This document shows, one piece after another, positions 51,029-59,598 of a DNA stretch of 64,000 nucleotides. Positions within the stretch are counted from its first letter, which is position 1. Every line of letters starts with the position of its first letter. The DNA is from Jiangella muralis. GTDB taxonomy: Bacteria > Actinomycetota > Actinomycetes > Jiangellales > Jiangellaceae. A program made the position numbers and the translations under genes. Under the pieces are notes generated by a model, which saw nothing but the letters and a program-made list of their open reading frames with translations, made no database searches and was not told where the DNA came from. The stretch is taken from NCBI RefSeq assembly GCF_001270745.1, contig NZ_LFXL01000010.1, positions 1 to 64,000 of the forward strand. The letters are read 5' to 3'.

Positions 51029-51898
51029 ATGCCACGCAAGCGGGCCGCAGACCGCGACCACGACGACCTCGAGCACGCGCACGCGCACGCGCACGACGAC
51101 GAGACCATCGATATCCATGCAGCCCCAGACCCGGCCACGGCCACCCCGGAGCAGGCCAGGAAGTACAACAACCGGTCTGTCGAGCGAGTCGTCTCGATGC
51201 TGAATGCTCTGCAGGAGGCGCCGGAGCCGATGTCGCTGGTTGAGATCCACCGCTCCATCCGAATGGCGAAAGCCACCGCCTTCCGCTACCTGTGGACGCT
51301 CGAGAAGCACCGGTACGTGGAGCGCGACACCGACGGCCGCTACCGCCTCGGGCTCGGCTTCGTCGGCATGCAATCCCGCGACCTCGACGTCCTGAAGGAG
51401 CGCGCACGACCGTGGCTCGAACGGCTGCGCGACGATACGGGCGAGACCACGAACCTCGGCGTGCTCGACGGCAGCGCGGTCCGATACGTCGAGGTGGCCG
51501 AGAGCCACCGTACGGTGCGCATGGCAAGCGCACCAGGCAGCCGTGACCCGCTGTATTGCACCGCGCTCGGCAAGGCGATCACCGCTCAGCTTCCCGAGGA
51601 TCTCGTGCGCGAACTCCTCGATCAGGAGGAGATGACGCCGCGCACGCAGAGCACCATCACGTCGGTCGACGACTACCTCGCGCAGCTCACCACGGTGCGA
51701 CTGCGCGGCTACGCGGTCGACGACGGCGAGAACGAGGTCGACGGCCGGTGCGTCGCCGTCGCGATCCTCGGCAGCCGCCTTCCCGCAGCACTGAGCGTGA
51801 GCGGCCCTGCCAGCAGGTTCCTGCCCGAGGACGTCGCCGGTGTCGCCAGCTCACTCATCGAGATCGCGGCACGGCTGCAGCCGATGAGACGCGACTAG
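51029..51898 (+). CDS. IclR-family transcriptional regulator with His-rich N-terminus
   Basis: 289 residues from ATG 51029 after CTTGGAGG. Residues 1-50 are polar, with D-H-D-D-L-E-H-A-H-A-H-A-H-D-D, a possible metal-binding stretch. Residues about 52-105 are the winged helix (S-V-E-R-V-V-S-M-L-N-A-L and K-A-T-A-F-R-Y-L-W-T-L-E-K). Residues about 115-285 are the IclR effector domain (L-Y-C-T-A-L-G-K-A-I-T-A). It is divergent from the aminotransferase operon and likely controls it and the following catabolic genes. Confidence 0.9.
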   Translation: MPRKRAADRDHDDLEHAHAHAHDDETIDIHAAPDPATATPEQARKYNNRSVERVVSMLNALQEAPEPMSLVEIHRSIRMAKATAFRYLWTLEKHRYVERDTDGRYRLGLGFVGMQSRDLDVLKERARPWLERLRDDTGETTNLGVLDGSAVRYVEVAESHRTVRMASAPGSRDPLYCTALGKAITAQLPEDLVRELLDQEEMTPRTQSTITSVDDYLAQLTTVRLRGYAVDDGENEVDGRCVAVAILGSRLPAALSVSGPASRFLPEDVAGVASSLIEIAARLQPMRRD

Positions 51899-51927
51899 AC
51901 CGTCACAACGGCAGGGGGCGTGAACCG

Positions 51928-52842
51928 ATGGCCGGACAGCAGGCCACGCAGGCGATCCATTGTCGCGCCGAAGTCGGCGAAGGCCCGGTCTACGACGAGG
52001 CGAACGACTCGCTGTACTGGGTGGACATCCCTGCGGGCCATCTGTGGCGGTGGAGCCGGTCTGACCGCAGCATGGCATACCAGTCCATCGGAGAGGCCCT
52101 TGGGAGCGTCGCTCTTATCGACGGCGGCGGCTTTCTCCTGGCCACCCGCCGTGGTGTGCTGATCCAACCGAGCTGGGCCGACCTTCCCCGTCTCTGGCTA
52201 CCGATCGAGCCCGACCTCGCGACCCAGTTCAACGACGGCAAGTGTGATCCTCAAGGCCGCTTCGTGGCCGGTACGGCCGCGACCGATCCGAGGTTCACCG
52301 GCGCCCTGTACCGCGTCGACCACGACGGCACGACCGAGCAGCTGATCGACGGCATCGGCATGTCCAACGGTCTGGACTGGAGCCCCGATGGCGAGTACTT
52401 CTACCACGTCGACACGCTGTCGCAGACCGTGCAGAGGTACAAGTGGGACGCGGACGCGGGCGTGCCACGCGATCCGGTGGCGTTCATCGAGGTGCCATCG
52501 AGCGACGGGTTGCCCGACGGCCTCACGGTCGACGCCGAGGGCTGCCTGTGGCTGGCGGTCTGGGGCGCCGGGGAGATCCGCCGCTACGCTCCCGACGCCC
52601 GGCCGCTCGGCGCGATCAGCGTCGCCACCCCGAACGTGACGAGCTGTGCGTTCGGCGGACCGCGACGAGACCAGCTCTTCATCACCACTGCGGCACTCGC
52701 CGCGCCCCAAACGGGCCGCGCCGCCGCCCTCGCCGGCGACGTCTTCGTCGTCCGCACGCCGGTCCAGGGCCAGGCCCAGCGACATTTCCCCCGTCGCGAC
52801 ATCCCACCGGAACTCCTCGAACCCAAGCTCTCCGAGCTCTGA
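51928..52842 (+). CDS. SMP-30/gluconolactonase-family lactonase
   Basis: 304 residues from ATG 51928 after GCAGGGGG. The beta-propeller metal site is indicated by G-E-G-P-V-Y-D (Glu), F-N-D-G-K-C-D-P-Q-G-R-F (Asn/Asp), M-S-N-G-L-D-W-S-P-D-G (Asn) and L-P-D-G-L-T-V-D-A-E-G (Asp). It opens sugar or hydroxy-acid lactones. It follows iclR by 29 bases in the same direction. Confidence 0.92.
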   Translation: MAGQQATQAIHCRAEVGEGPVYDEANDSLYWVDIPAGHLWRWSRSDRSMAYQSIGEALGSVALIDGGGFLLATRRGVLIQPSWADLPRLWLPIEPDLATQFNDGKCDPQGRFVAGTAATDPRFTGALYRVDHDGTTEQLIDGIGMSNGLDWSPDGEYFYHVDTLSQTVQRYKWDADAGVPRDPVAFIEVPSSDGLPDGLTVDAEGCLWLAVWGAGEIRRYAPDARPLGAISVATPNVTSCAFGGPRRDQLFITTAALAAPQTGRAAALAGDVFVVRTPVQGQAQRHFPRRDIPPELLEPKLSEL

Positions 52843-52879
52843 CCGCCGGCACAACACGAGCGAGGTCGTGTCGCTTGGC

Positions 52880-53662
52880 TCACCAGGCCGTCCAACCTCC
52901 GTCGACGACGATCTCCGTGCCGGTGACGAAGCTTGCCTCGGCCGACACCAGGAACGCGATGGCGGCAGCCACTTCCTCCGGCTGCCCCATCCGGCCCATC
53001 GGGGTCGCGTCAGCGAGAGCCTTCATGGCGTCCGACGCCAACGGGACCTTTCCCACGTTGATCATGCCCGGCGACACCGTGTTCACGCGCACACCCATCG
53101 GGGCACCGGCCACGGCAAGCTCGCGAGAGAGCATTCGAAGCGCCCCCTTCGATGCGGAATAGGACGCGTCACGGACCGGGCCGTCGGCGGTATGGGCCGG
53201 CAACCTCGGCTGATAGAAGGCGTTGTTCAGCGCGACTCGTCCGTAGACGGAGGCGACGTTGACAACGGCACCGCCACCGGCGTCCTTCATCCGGCGCATT
53301 GCAGCGAACGACAGGAACGCAGCCGCCTCGACGTTGAGTGCGAAGTTGTCTCGCCACCTTCCGAGATCCTGGGCGAACAACGGGGCGAGGTTCGAGTCTC
53401 CGGCGTTGTTCACCAGCGCGCCGACGGTCTCCGTCCTGGCGTCGACGGCATCACAGATGGCACTCCGACCGGCTTCCGTGGTCACGTCCGCAGGAACGAT
53501 GACGGCGGGTTCGGCGCCCAGCAGGTCCGCGGTCTCGTCCAGCAAAGCTTTCCGGCGTCCGACCAGAACGCACACGAATCCCGCGTCAGCCAGCCGCACC
53601 GCGGTTGACCGGCCGATTCCGGTTCCTGCCCCCGTGACCACAGCGAGCCGGCCGTTGTTCAC
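52880..53662 (-). CDS. short-chain dehydrogenase/reductase
   Basis: 260 residues from ATG 53662. G-A-G-T-G-I-G (residues 11-17), N-N-A-G (about 87), the catalytic Ser in N-V-A-S-V-Y-G and Y-S-A-S-K (about 168) are classical. Between the serine and tyrosine there is an extra segment of about 20 residues (ending T-A-D-G-P-V-R-D-A-S), which also occurs in the SDR at 62526. The C-terminus G-T-E-I-V-V-D-G-G-W matches too. Four-base overlap with the PLP gene. Confidence 0.92.
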   Translation of the reverse strand: MNNGRLAVVTGAGTGIGRSTAVRLADAGFVCVLVGRRKALLDETADLLGAEPAVIVPADVTTEAGRSAICDAVDARTETVGALVNNAGDSNLAPLFAQDLGRWRDNFALNVEAAAFLSFAAMRRMKDAGGGAVVNVASVYGRVALNNAFYQPRLPAHTADGPVRDASYSASKGALRMLSRELAVAGAPMGVRVNTVSPGMINVGKVPLASDAMKALADATPMGRMGQPEEVAAAIAFLVSAEASFVTGTEIVVDGGWTAW

Positions 53663-54768
53663 TGGTGCCTCCCGGCGAGGTGACGGTCAGAGGAGTCCAG
53701 CCCCGTGGCCCACATGTCTACCTGCGGTGCCACATCGGAGAACGTCACGATCGGAAGCTTGCCGGCAGCTGCGCCGAAGCGGCCGAGATCCTTCCAACCC
53801 GCCCCGGACAGAATCAGGACTGGATGGGCGTGGCGGTCCACGCGCCCGGACTCGACGTCGCGGACCAGCGCGGCAAGCGTCGTTGCCGCCGCCGGCTCGA
53901 CGAAGATGCCCTCCACCGTGGCGAGTAGACGCTGGGCCGCGAGAATCTCGTCGTCAGACGTCATCGTTCCCCAGCCTTGGGATCGCTCGACGGCTTCAAC
54001 GGCCATCGGCCCGTCTGGCGGGCTGGGCACCTGGAGCCCCGAAACGAGGCTGTCGCAGTGCGCGATCACCGGGATGGGGACGCCGCCGTCGAGAAAACGA
54101 ACGACCGGCGCACATCCACTCGGCTGGCAGGCGACGACGTGGGCGTCGTGTTCGCGCTGGCGCAAACCACGAGCCAACGCGACCAGCAGACCTCCGCCCC
54201 CAGCGGGGACGAAGACGTGACTGGCGGTGGGGACCTGCTCGGTGAGTTCGTAGCCGATCGTGTCGACTCCTCGCATACCGTCGTGGTTCATCGCGTGCGC
54301 GGTGATGCCGAGGTACAGGCCGTGCCGCTCGGCCGCGTCACGGATCTCGTCCATCAGCCCGGTGAGCTCACGACTCGTCGCACCATCGCCGACGCCGTCC
54401 ACGCCGATGACGGCGACCGCGTACGGCTGCAACGGGATGCTCTTCTCCAACGGAGCCGTTGCGACCAGGCAGAGGAAGCCCGGCAGTCCGGAACGTGTGC
54501 CGTACGCCGCCATCGCCAGCCCAGCGTTGCCCGACGAGGACGCGATCCATCCCCGCTTGCGCTGCTGGCGGGCCAGTGACAGGGACATGGCTGCCACCCG
54601 GTCTTTGTAGGAGCCGGTGGGGTTCTGGGTCTCCAGCTTCGCAGACAGTCGCCGGAGGCCGAGCCGTCCGGCAATCGCGGGCAGCTCCACCACGGGCGTG
54701 TCGCCCTCCCCAAGCGTCACGAACTGGTCGACCCTTGGCAGATCGGCGGCGAAACGGCTGATCGTCAT
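53659..54768 (-). CDS. threonine-synthase-like PLP-dependent lyase
   Basis: 369 residues from ATG 54768. Type II PLP fold: L-G-E-G-D-T-P-V-V-E-L near residue 19, the PLP lysine in T-G-S-Y-K-D-R-V-A near residue 55, S-S-S-G-N-A-G-L-A near residue 77 and V-P-A-G-G-G-G-L-L near residue 190. Threonine synthase, threonine dehydratase and diaminopropionate ammonia-lyase-like enzymes share this set. The catabolic setting with RidA nearby favours a lyase. It overlaps both neighbours by four bases. Confidence 0.85.
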   Translation of the reverse strand: MTISRFAADLPRVDQFVTLGEGDTPVVELPAIAGRLGLRRLSAKLETQNPTGSYKDRVAAMSLSLARQQRKRGWIASSSGNAGLAMAAYGTRSGLPGFLCLVATAPLEKSIPLQPYAVAVIGVDGVGDGATSRELTGLMDEIRDAAERHGLYLGITAHAMNHDGMRGVDTIGYELTEQVPTASHVFVPAGGGGLLVALARGLRQREHDAHVVACQPSGCAPVVRFLDGGVPIPVIAHCDSLVSGLQVPSPPDGPMAVEAVERSQGWGTMTSDDEILAAQRLLATVEGIFVEPAAATTLAALVRDVESGRVDRHAHPVLILSGAGWKDLGRFGAAAGKLPIVTFSDVAPQVDMWATGLDSSDRHLAGRHQ

Positions 54769-55694
54769 CCCACCGCTCCGCTCTCGACGCGACCCAATGC
54801 GAAGAGCACCTCGCCCGCGCGGGTCCTCGCCTGCCGGCGCAGGAACATCACCATGCCGTCGGACGGCGTCGTGATGGTTTCCAGCAGTTCGCCGGCGTAG
54901 GAGTAGAGACGACCCACCTCCTCGCCGGACCCGACGACGGCACCCGCATTCACTGTGCTGACGAAGAGACCGTCGTGTCGAGCGGCGACGCCCGCGTCGA
55001 GATCACCCCCGTCGTAGACCCACCGCGGCCCTGACACCGGCCGTCGACGAAACGGCGCCGGCAGCATGCCGAACTCCGCCAGAACCGAGAGCACGCCGCG
55101 GACGTACACCTCCAGCTGATCGGAGCGGATGCTCCCCCCGCCGGAGCTCTCGGCGTATATGGCCGGGATGCCGCGCTCGATCGCCACGCTGACGCTCCGC
55201 CCGGGGGCCACGGCTGAATGTGCCCAGACCAGTGGCGCTCCGAACGCCAGCGCCGCCCGTTCCGACTGCTCCGCACCACTCCTCCATTGGACGAAACCGC
55301 AGAACAGCGGCATCCGGTAGCGGCGTCCTGCCGAGTGGAGATCCACCAGCAGATCGGCGTCGGCGATCACGCCATCGGTGAGGCCCGCGGCGATGGCAGC
55401 GGTCTGAGATCCGCCATCACCAGGGAAGGAGCGTGCCAGATCAGCACCGTCCAGCGGGCTGGTCCGGCTCGCCGCGGCCCAGGCCGCCGGGTGGGCCGGC
55501 GCCACGGCCCGCACGGTGCCAGCGAGTTCAGCGTCCCGAAGCTCATGGAGCACCTGCAGTACCGCAAGGACGCCCTCGTCCTCGTCGCCGTGGACGCCGC
55601 CGAGCAGCGCGAGTGTCGGCCCGGGCCGCTGGCCGCGTGCCGTCGTCATGGTCACGCCGCTGGCGAGCATGGTGTGGTCAAGTGATGTCTGCAT
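54765..55694 (-). CDS. succinylglutamate desuccinylase/aspartoacylase-family zinc hydrolase
   Basis: 309 residues from ATG 55694; the frame is open 30 codons earlier, across the operator. The zinc site is G-G-V-H-G-D-E-D-E-G (His and Glu, near residue 33) and V-D-L-H-S-A-G-R-R (His, near residue 120); Y-A-E-S-S-G-G-G (near 180) carries the catalytic glutamate. It removes an N-acyl group from an amino acid. It is the first gene of a three-gene unit (deacylase, PLP lyase, SDR), so deacylation may be the entry step. Confidence 0.85.
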   Translation of the reverse strand: MQTSLDHTMLASGVTMTTARGQRPGPTLALLGGVHGDEDEGVLAVLQVLHELRDAELAGTVRAVAPAHPAAWAAASRTSPLDGADLARSFPGDGGSQTAAIAAGLTDGVIADADLLVDLHSAGRRYRMPLFCGFVQWRSGAEQSERAALAFGAPLVWAHSAVAPGRSVSVAIERGIPAIYAESSGGGSIRSDQLEVYVRGVLSVLAEFGMLPAPFRRRPVSGPRWVYDGGDLDAGVAARHDGLFVSTVNAGAVVGSGEEVGRLYSYAGELLETITTPSDGMVMFLRRQARTRAGEVLFALGRVESGAVG

Positions 55695-55766
55695 CCGCCC
55701 CTGCCTAGAACGTCGTCGGCGCCACACTGCCCGCGCCCCTGTCCTAACATCCAGATCTCGGCAATA

Positions 55767-55789
55767 CTGAAACACAGGTTCCATTTCAA
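55767..55789. promoter_or_regulatory. candidate IclR operator, site 3
   Basis: CTGAAACACAGG then TTCCATTTCAA, an imperfect TGAAA...TTTCA palindrome of the IclR-family kind. It lies between the divergent deacylase and epimerase genes and shares CTGAAAC-ACAGGTTC with the site in front of iclR. Confidence 0.55.
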
Positions 55790-55825
55790 TGCTACTGCTC
55801 GGCCCAGATCGAGAGTGGAGACGGC

Positions 55826-56908
55826 ATGCGAGTTCTGGTGACAGGTGCTGCCGGCCGGGTCGGCGCGAACATGGTCAAACGGCTGGTGACCTCCGGCGCG
55901 GACGTCAGGGCGATGATCCTTCCCGGTGATCCACACCGGCCCAAGCTGGACGCGTTCCCCGCCGTCGACGTCGTAGAGGCGGACCTCGGTGATCAGCGCG
56001 CGATCGACCACGCGTGCCGCGACGTCACGCACGTCGTACACCTGGCGGCCCAGTTGATCCGCGGCGACACGCCGGTAGATCGCTTCTACGACGTCAATGC
56101 GCTCGGCACTCTCCGCCTGCTCGAAGGCGTCTTGCGCTCCAGCGCGAAGCCCGAGAGGTTCGTGCTGGCGAGCTCGGACGGCACCTACCGGCCGGGCCGG
56201 CCACCGGAATGGCCGCTGCGGGAGCGTTCGCGGCAGGAGCCGGCCGACCACTACGGCACCAGCAAACTCCTCGGCGAGGTGATCCTGCGCAACCACGCCG
56301 CCCAGTTCGACATCCCCTACTCGATCGTGCGTTTCGCGACTGTGGTCAGCCCGGAGGAGGCCGGGACCATGTTCCGGCTGAGCTTCTGGCGAGCGGTGCT
56401 CGGCTGGCAGGCACTGGGGCGCAACTCACATCTGTGGCCGCTGTTCGACGGCCAGCCGAACCTAGTGAAGCTGTTCGACGAACAGGCCGGCCATGCCGCA
56501 CCGGACACCGCGGTGGGCCTGCGTGATCCCGACCTGCAGCCCTGGACCATGTCCTTGCTCGACGTGCGGGACGCCGTCGAGGGCGTCTACCGCGCCCTCA
56601 CGGAACCCGGCGCTGTCGGACACGCGTTCAACCTGGCGGAGCGGACGCCGTCGCGACACGACCAGGCCGCGACGGTGATTTCCGAGATGTACGGCGTACC
56701 CAAGCTCATGGTGACGATGCCGATCCGGCACCGCCTGGAGTTGAGCATCGACTCCGCCATCGGCCGCATCGGATTCTGGCCGGAGCGCGATTTCCGCGGC
56801 ATGGTGCGGGACGGCCTTCGAGCCGACGCCGACTACGTATGCGCGCAATCCACCTCGGGCGTCGCATCGATTTGGGATCGGAACACTGGCAGCGCGGCAG
56901 CGACATGA
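55826..56908 (+). CDS. NAD-dependent sugar epimerase/dehydratase (extended SDR)
   Basis: 360 residues from ATG 55826. L-V-T-G-A-A-G-R-V-G-A-N (residues 4-15), the catalytic serine in L-A-S-S-D-G-T-Y, and Y-G-T-S-K (near residue 145) mark an extended SDR. A long segment S-H-L-W-P-L-F-D-G-Q-P-N-L-V-K-L-F follows that is also found, as S-N-L-W-P-L-F, in the epimerase at 61424. Together with the SDR, this shows that the catabolic and sugar clusters share paralogous enzymes. It is divergent from the deacylase. Confidence 0.9.
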   Translation: MRVLVTGAAGRVGANMVKRLVTSGADVRAMILPGDPHRPKLDAFPAVDVVEADLGDQRAIDHACRDVTHVVHLAAQLIRGDTPVDRFYDVNALGTLRLLEGVLRSSAKPERFVLASSDGTYRPGRPPEWPLRERSRQEPADHYGTSKLLGEVILRNHAAQFDIPYSIVRFATVVSPEEAGTMFRLSFWRAVLGWQALGRNSHLWPLFDGQPNLVKLFDEQAGHAAPDTAVGLRDPDLQPWTMSLLDVRDAVEGVYRALTEPGAVGHAFNLAERTPSRHDQAATVISEMYGVPKLMVTMPIRHRLELSIDSAIGRIGFWPERDFRGMVRDGLRADADYVCAQSTSGVASIWDRNTGSAAAT

Positions 56909-57286
56909 CCCGGACGGCGCAGGAACGAATATCGGACAGGTCCGAGTTGATTTAATGTCCAGTGAATGCTACTCATAGCATTCGCCTACTATGTGTACAC
57001 CGGGCGGGCGTTGACAGCACAACGACACGGTACTTAGCTTCTCACTAAGAACTATCTATTTCATTGAGCAAACCTCGGGCCATTGGGGGTGAGTCCGACT
57101 CGAGCTCATCGGTGCCAACAGATCTGTGTGGCCTGCGCCGTCGGGTGGGTTCCTTCCAACCACTCCGCAGCGGTCGGCAACTCGCCGTCGGCGAAGGGCG
57201 GAGGGCTCCCGATGAGTGCGGGGCCGCCGACTCTGCAATGTCGGCGGTCCCGTTCGAGCACGTCCGACAGGCGAAACCTCGCATCA
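56909..57286. other. convergent intergenic region with AT-rich palindromes
   Basis: 378 bases between two converging genes. It contains the palindrome GAATGCTACTCATAGCATTC (56964-56983), a TTGACA at 57011 and a CTTAG/CTAAG hairpin at 57033-57048, all AT-rich. The minus frame before 57100 reads like a protein tail (D-V-L-E-R-D-R-R-H-C) but has no start. No gene is called. Confidence 0.5.
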
Positions 57287-58345
57287 TCATCGATCGCCTC
57301 GGGCCCTCGCCAGCTCCTCGGGCCTGCCGATGTCCTGCCAGCCCTCGTGCAGCCGCCAGAGTCCCACCGGCTCACCTCGGTGCAGACAATCGTCGAGCAA
57401 AGAGGTGATAGGAAACAACTCTCCTGGTGGGATTCGGTCGAGCAGCCTCGGCTCGATAACATATATGCCGGCGTTGACCGACCACGAGACCGTTGGCTTC
57501 TCGACGATCCGCCGCAGACGGCGGCCGCGGTCGGCCTCCAGAACCCCGAAAGGCACCTGGTGCTGATGCGCACTGGTGGCGACCGTCGCGACCACGCCTG
57601 CCTCCGCGTGGGTATCGAGCAGGTCACCCACGGCGAATTCGGTGACGAGGTCGCCGTTCATGACGAGCACGGGCGCGGCTGGCGCATGCGAGCGGAGCAA
57701 CCCCAACGGGCCGCCGGTGCCCAACGGCTGGTTGGGCTCCTCGCGGAGATACGTGATGGAACAGCCGAAGCGCGCGCCGTCGCCGAAGTGCGCCTCGATG
57801 ACGTCGCGTAGGTGATTTACGGAGATGAAGATCTGGTCGATGCCCATGCCGACCAGATGGAGTACGAGGCGCTCGAGGATGGGCCGACCCGCCACCGGCA
57901 GCATCGGCTTCGGCACCGTATCGGTGAGCGGCGCCAGCCGGGTTCCCCGGCCGCCGGCCATCAGCACGGCCCAGTTGTCCCGCCGATCGCCGCCGATCAC
58001 CCGTTGGCCCGCGTGTACTCCCACGACACGGCCAGACGCATCGACCACCGGTAGCTCGGCGATTCTGAGGGCGCGCATGACGTCGAGGACGTGCGCGCGG
58101 CTGTGATCGGGCGGGACCGTCGCCACCGGAGGGTGAACGTGCTCTCGAGCCGGGTCGGCCATGCCCGCGCCGGCAATGAGCGCTTGATGGATCGCCGTTG
58201 CGTCGAGCACGCCGACGAGCCTGTCCCGCTCATCGACGACGTGCACCGTCTCCACACCATGCTTCTCGATGACGACGAGGCAATCCCGCAAGGATGCCTC
58301 GGCACTGGCAACCACGTCGGCCAGCTTGGTCTCGTATCGGTTCAT
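57287..58345 (-). CDS. CBS-domain sugar-phosphate nucleotidyltransferase (PtmE-like)
   Basis: 352 residues from ATG 58345 after GGGAGG. Residues about 1-115 are a CBS pair (H-G-V-E-T-V-H-V-V-D-E-R-D-R-L-V-G-V and L-R-I-A-E-L-P-V-V-D). Residues about 122-350 are a nucleotidyltransferase with A-G-G-R-G-T-R-L-A-P-L-T and P-K-P-M-L-P-V. CBS-nucleotidyltransferase fusions include PtmE, the GlcN-1-P guanylyltransferase of legionaminic-acid synthesis. A hydrolysing epimerase and a LegC-type aminotransferase nearby support that reading. Confidence 0.88.
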   Translation of the reverse strand: MNRYETKLADVVASAEASLRDCLVVIEKHGVETVHVVDERDRLVGVLDATAIHQALIAGAGMADPAREHVHPPVATVPPDHSRAHVLDVMRALRIAELPVVDASGRVVGVHAGQRVIGGDRRDNWAVLMAGGRGTRLAPLTDTVPKPMLPVAGRPILERLVLHLVGMGIDQIFISVNHLRDVIEAHFGDGARFGCSITYLREEPNQPLGTGGPLGLLRSHAPAAPVLVMNGDLVTEFAVGDLLDTHAEAGVVATVATSAHQHQVPFGVLEADRGRRLRRIVEKPTVSWSVNAGIYVIEPRLLDRIPPGELFPITSLLDDCLHRGEPVGLWRLHEGWQDIGRPEELARARGDR

Positions 58346-58578
58346 TCGCCGGCGACCTCCCTTCAGCCGTGAGCTCACCGCGGCGGCCCTGACGTGCATC
58401 CACACTCACGCCCGCAAGGGGCGCGTCGGCAGGGGGCGACTTCTCTTGATCTCCCCGGCGGCGTCCGCGGAACCGCGTCTGAAGTGGCCCCCTGGCCGTT
58501 GAGCCACCCCGGGCGACAGCATCGACACGGGACCGGACGAGGACCCGGTCTCACCCAATACGCGACCTAGGAGTTCGT

Positions 58579-59595
58579 GTGGAGACCAGAATCCGGGTCG
58601 CCGTCACCGGAGCAGGAGGCGGTGTCGGGCAGAGCATCCTCAAGGCGCTGCAGGGCAGCGCGTACGACGTGGTGGCACTCGACGCCCATGCTCTGGCCAC
58701 CGGGCTCTATGCGGCGCGGAAGTCCTATCTGATCCCTCGTCCAGACGACCCCGACTTCGTCGACGAGGTCCTGACGATCTGCCAGAAGGAGAGCTGCCGG
58801 CTGCTCTTTCCCGGCCTCGACACCGAGCTGCCCGTGCTCGCGCAGGAGGCGCGCAGGTTCGTCGAAGTCGGAACCATCCCGATCGTCTCCTCACCGGACG
58901 TCGTCGAGCTCTGCGACAACAAGCTGGCCACCTACCAGGCCCTCTCCCGGCATGGGATCGGCGTTCCAGTGACGATGAACCTGAGCGGGAACGCCACCGC
59001 CGGTATTCCTCTTCCGTACCCGTACGTGGTCAAGAAACGGGAAGGCGGGTCCCGCTCCCGCGATGTGCACGTCGTACGCAACGCCGGCGACCTGACCGCC
59101 CTGAAGGCAAGCGGCGTCGACCTGTCGCTGTTCGTCGCCCAGGAACACATCGATGGGGAGGAGTTCACCTGCGGTTCGGTCAATCTCGACGGCACGTGTC
59201 ATGGCGTCATCGTGATGCGCCGATTGCTCCGCGACGGTGACACCTACAGGTGCTTCGTCGTCAGCGATGACACCGTCGAGGCCGAGGTGTACAAGGCGAT
59301 GGACGCCGTCAAGCCGTTCGGTGCGTGCAACGTCCAGCTTCGAATGCGGGACGGCCGGCCCTTCATCTTCGAGATCAACGCTCGTTGCTCCGGCACCACG
59401 GCGGCACGAGCGATGAGCGGATTCAACGAGCCGAGAATGATCGCCGACTATCTGTGTCGCGGGATCGCACCGTCGTACGCCGTCACGGAGCAGACGATCC
59501 TGCGGTACTGGCGAGAGCGTGTCGTGCCGAACTCCGCCGTCGAGGACCTGACACGTGATCGCGTCCTCACACGGTCCAGCCCCGAGCCCTTGTAG
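58579..59595 (+). CDS. ATP-grasp domain enzyme (carbamoyl-phosphate-synthase-like)
   Basis: 338 residues from GTG 58579. The N-terminal fold has A-V-T-G-A-G-G-G-V-G-Q-S-I, then L-F-P-G-L-D-T-E-L near residue 72. The ATP-grasp part has Y-P-Y-V-V-K-K-R-E-G-G-S-R-S near residue 150 and the metal-binding F-E-I-N-A-R-C-S-G-T-T near residue 270. Such enzymes form amide or acyl-phosphate bonds; they occur in nonulosonic-acid and capsule loci with unknown substrate. It is divergent from the nucleotidyltransferase and 3 bases from the phosphoesterase. Confidence 0.85.
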   Translation: METRIRVAVTGAGGGVGQSILKALQGSAYDVVALDAHALATGLYAARKSYLIPRPDDPDFVDEVLTICQKESCRLLFPGLDTELPVLAQEARRFVEVGTIPIVSSPDVVELCDNKLATYQALSRHGIGVPVTMNLSGNATAGIPLPYPYVVKKREGGSRSRDVHVVRNAGDLTALKASGVDLSLFVAQEHIDGEEFTCGSVNLDGTCHGVIVMRRLLRDGDTYRCFVVSDDTVEAEVYKAMDAVKPFGACNVQLRMRDGRPFIFEINARCSGTTAARAMSGFNEPRMIADYLCRGIAPSYAVTEQTILRYWRERVVPNSAVEDLTRDRVLTRSSPEPL

Positions 59596-59598
59596 CGC

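Noticed and set aside
57011-57038. TTGACA with 17-base spacing to TTAGCT as a housekeeping promoter
   Set aside because: No gene starts downstream on that strand; kept only as part of the intergenic description.
57106-57290. Minus-strand frame (V-L-E-R-D-R-R-H-C ...) after the nucleotidyltransferase
   Set aside because: Reads plausibly like protein but has no initiation codon with a ribosome-binding site, and no family match; left as intergenic.
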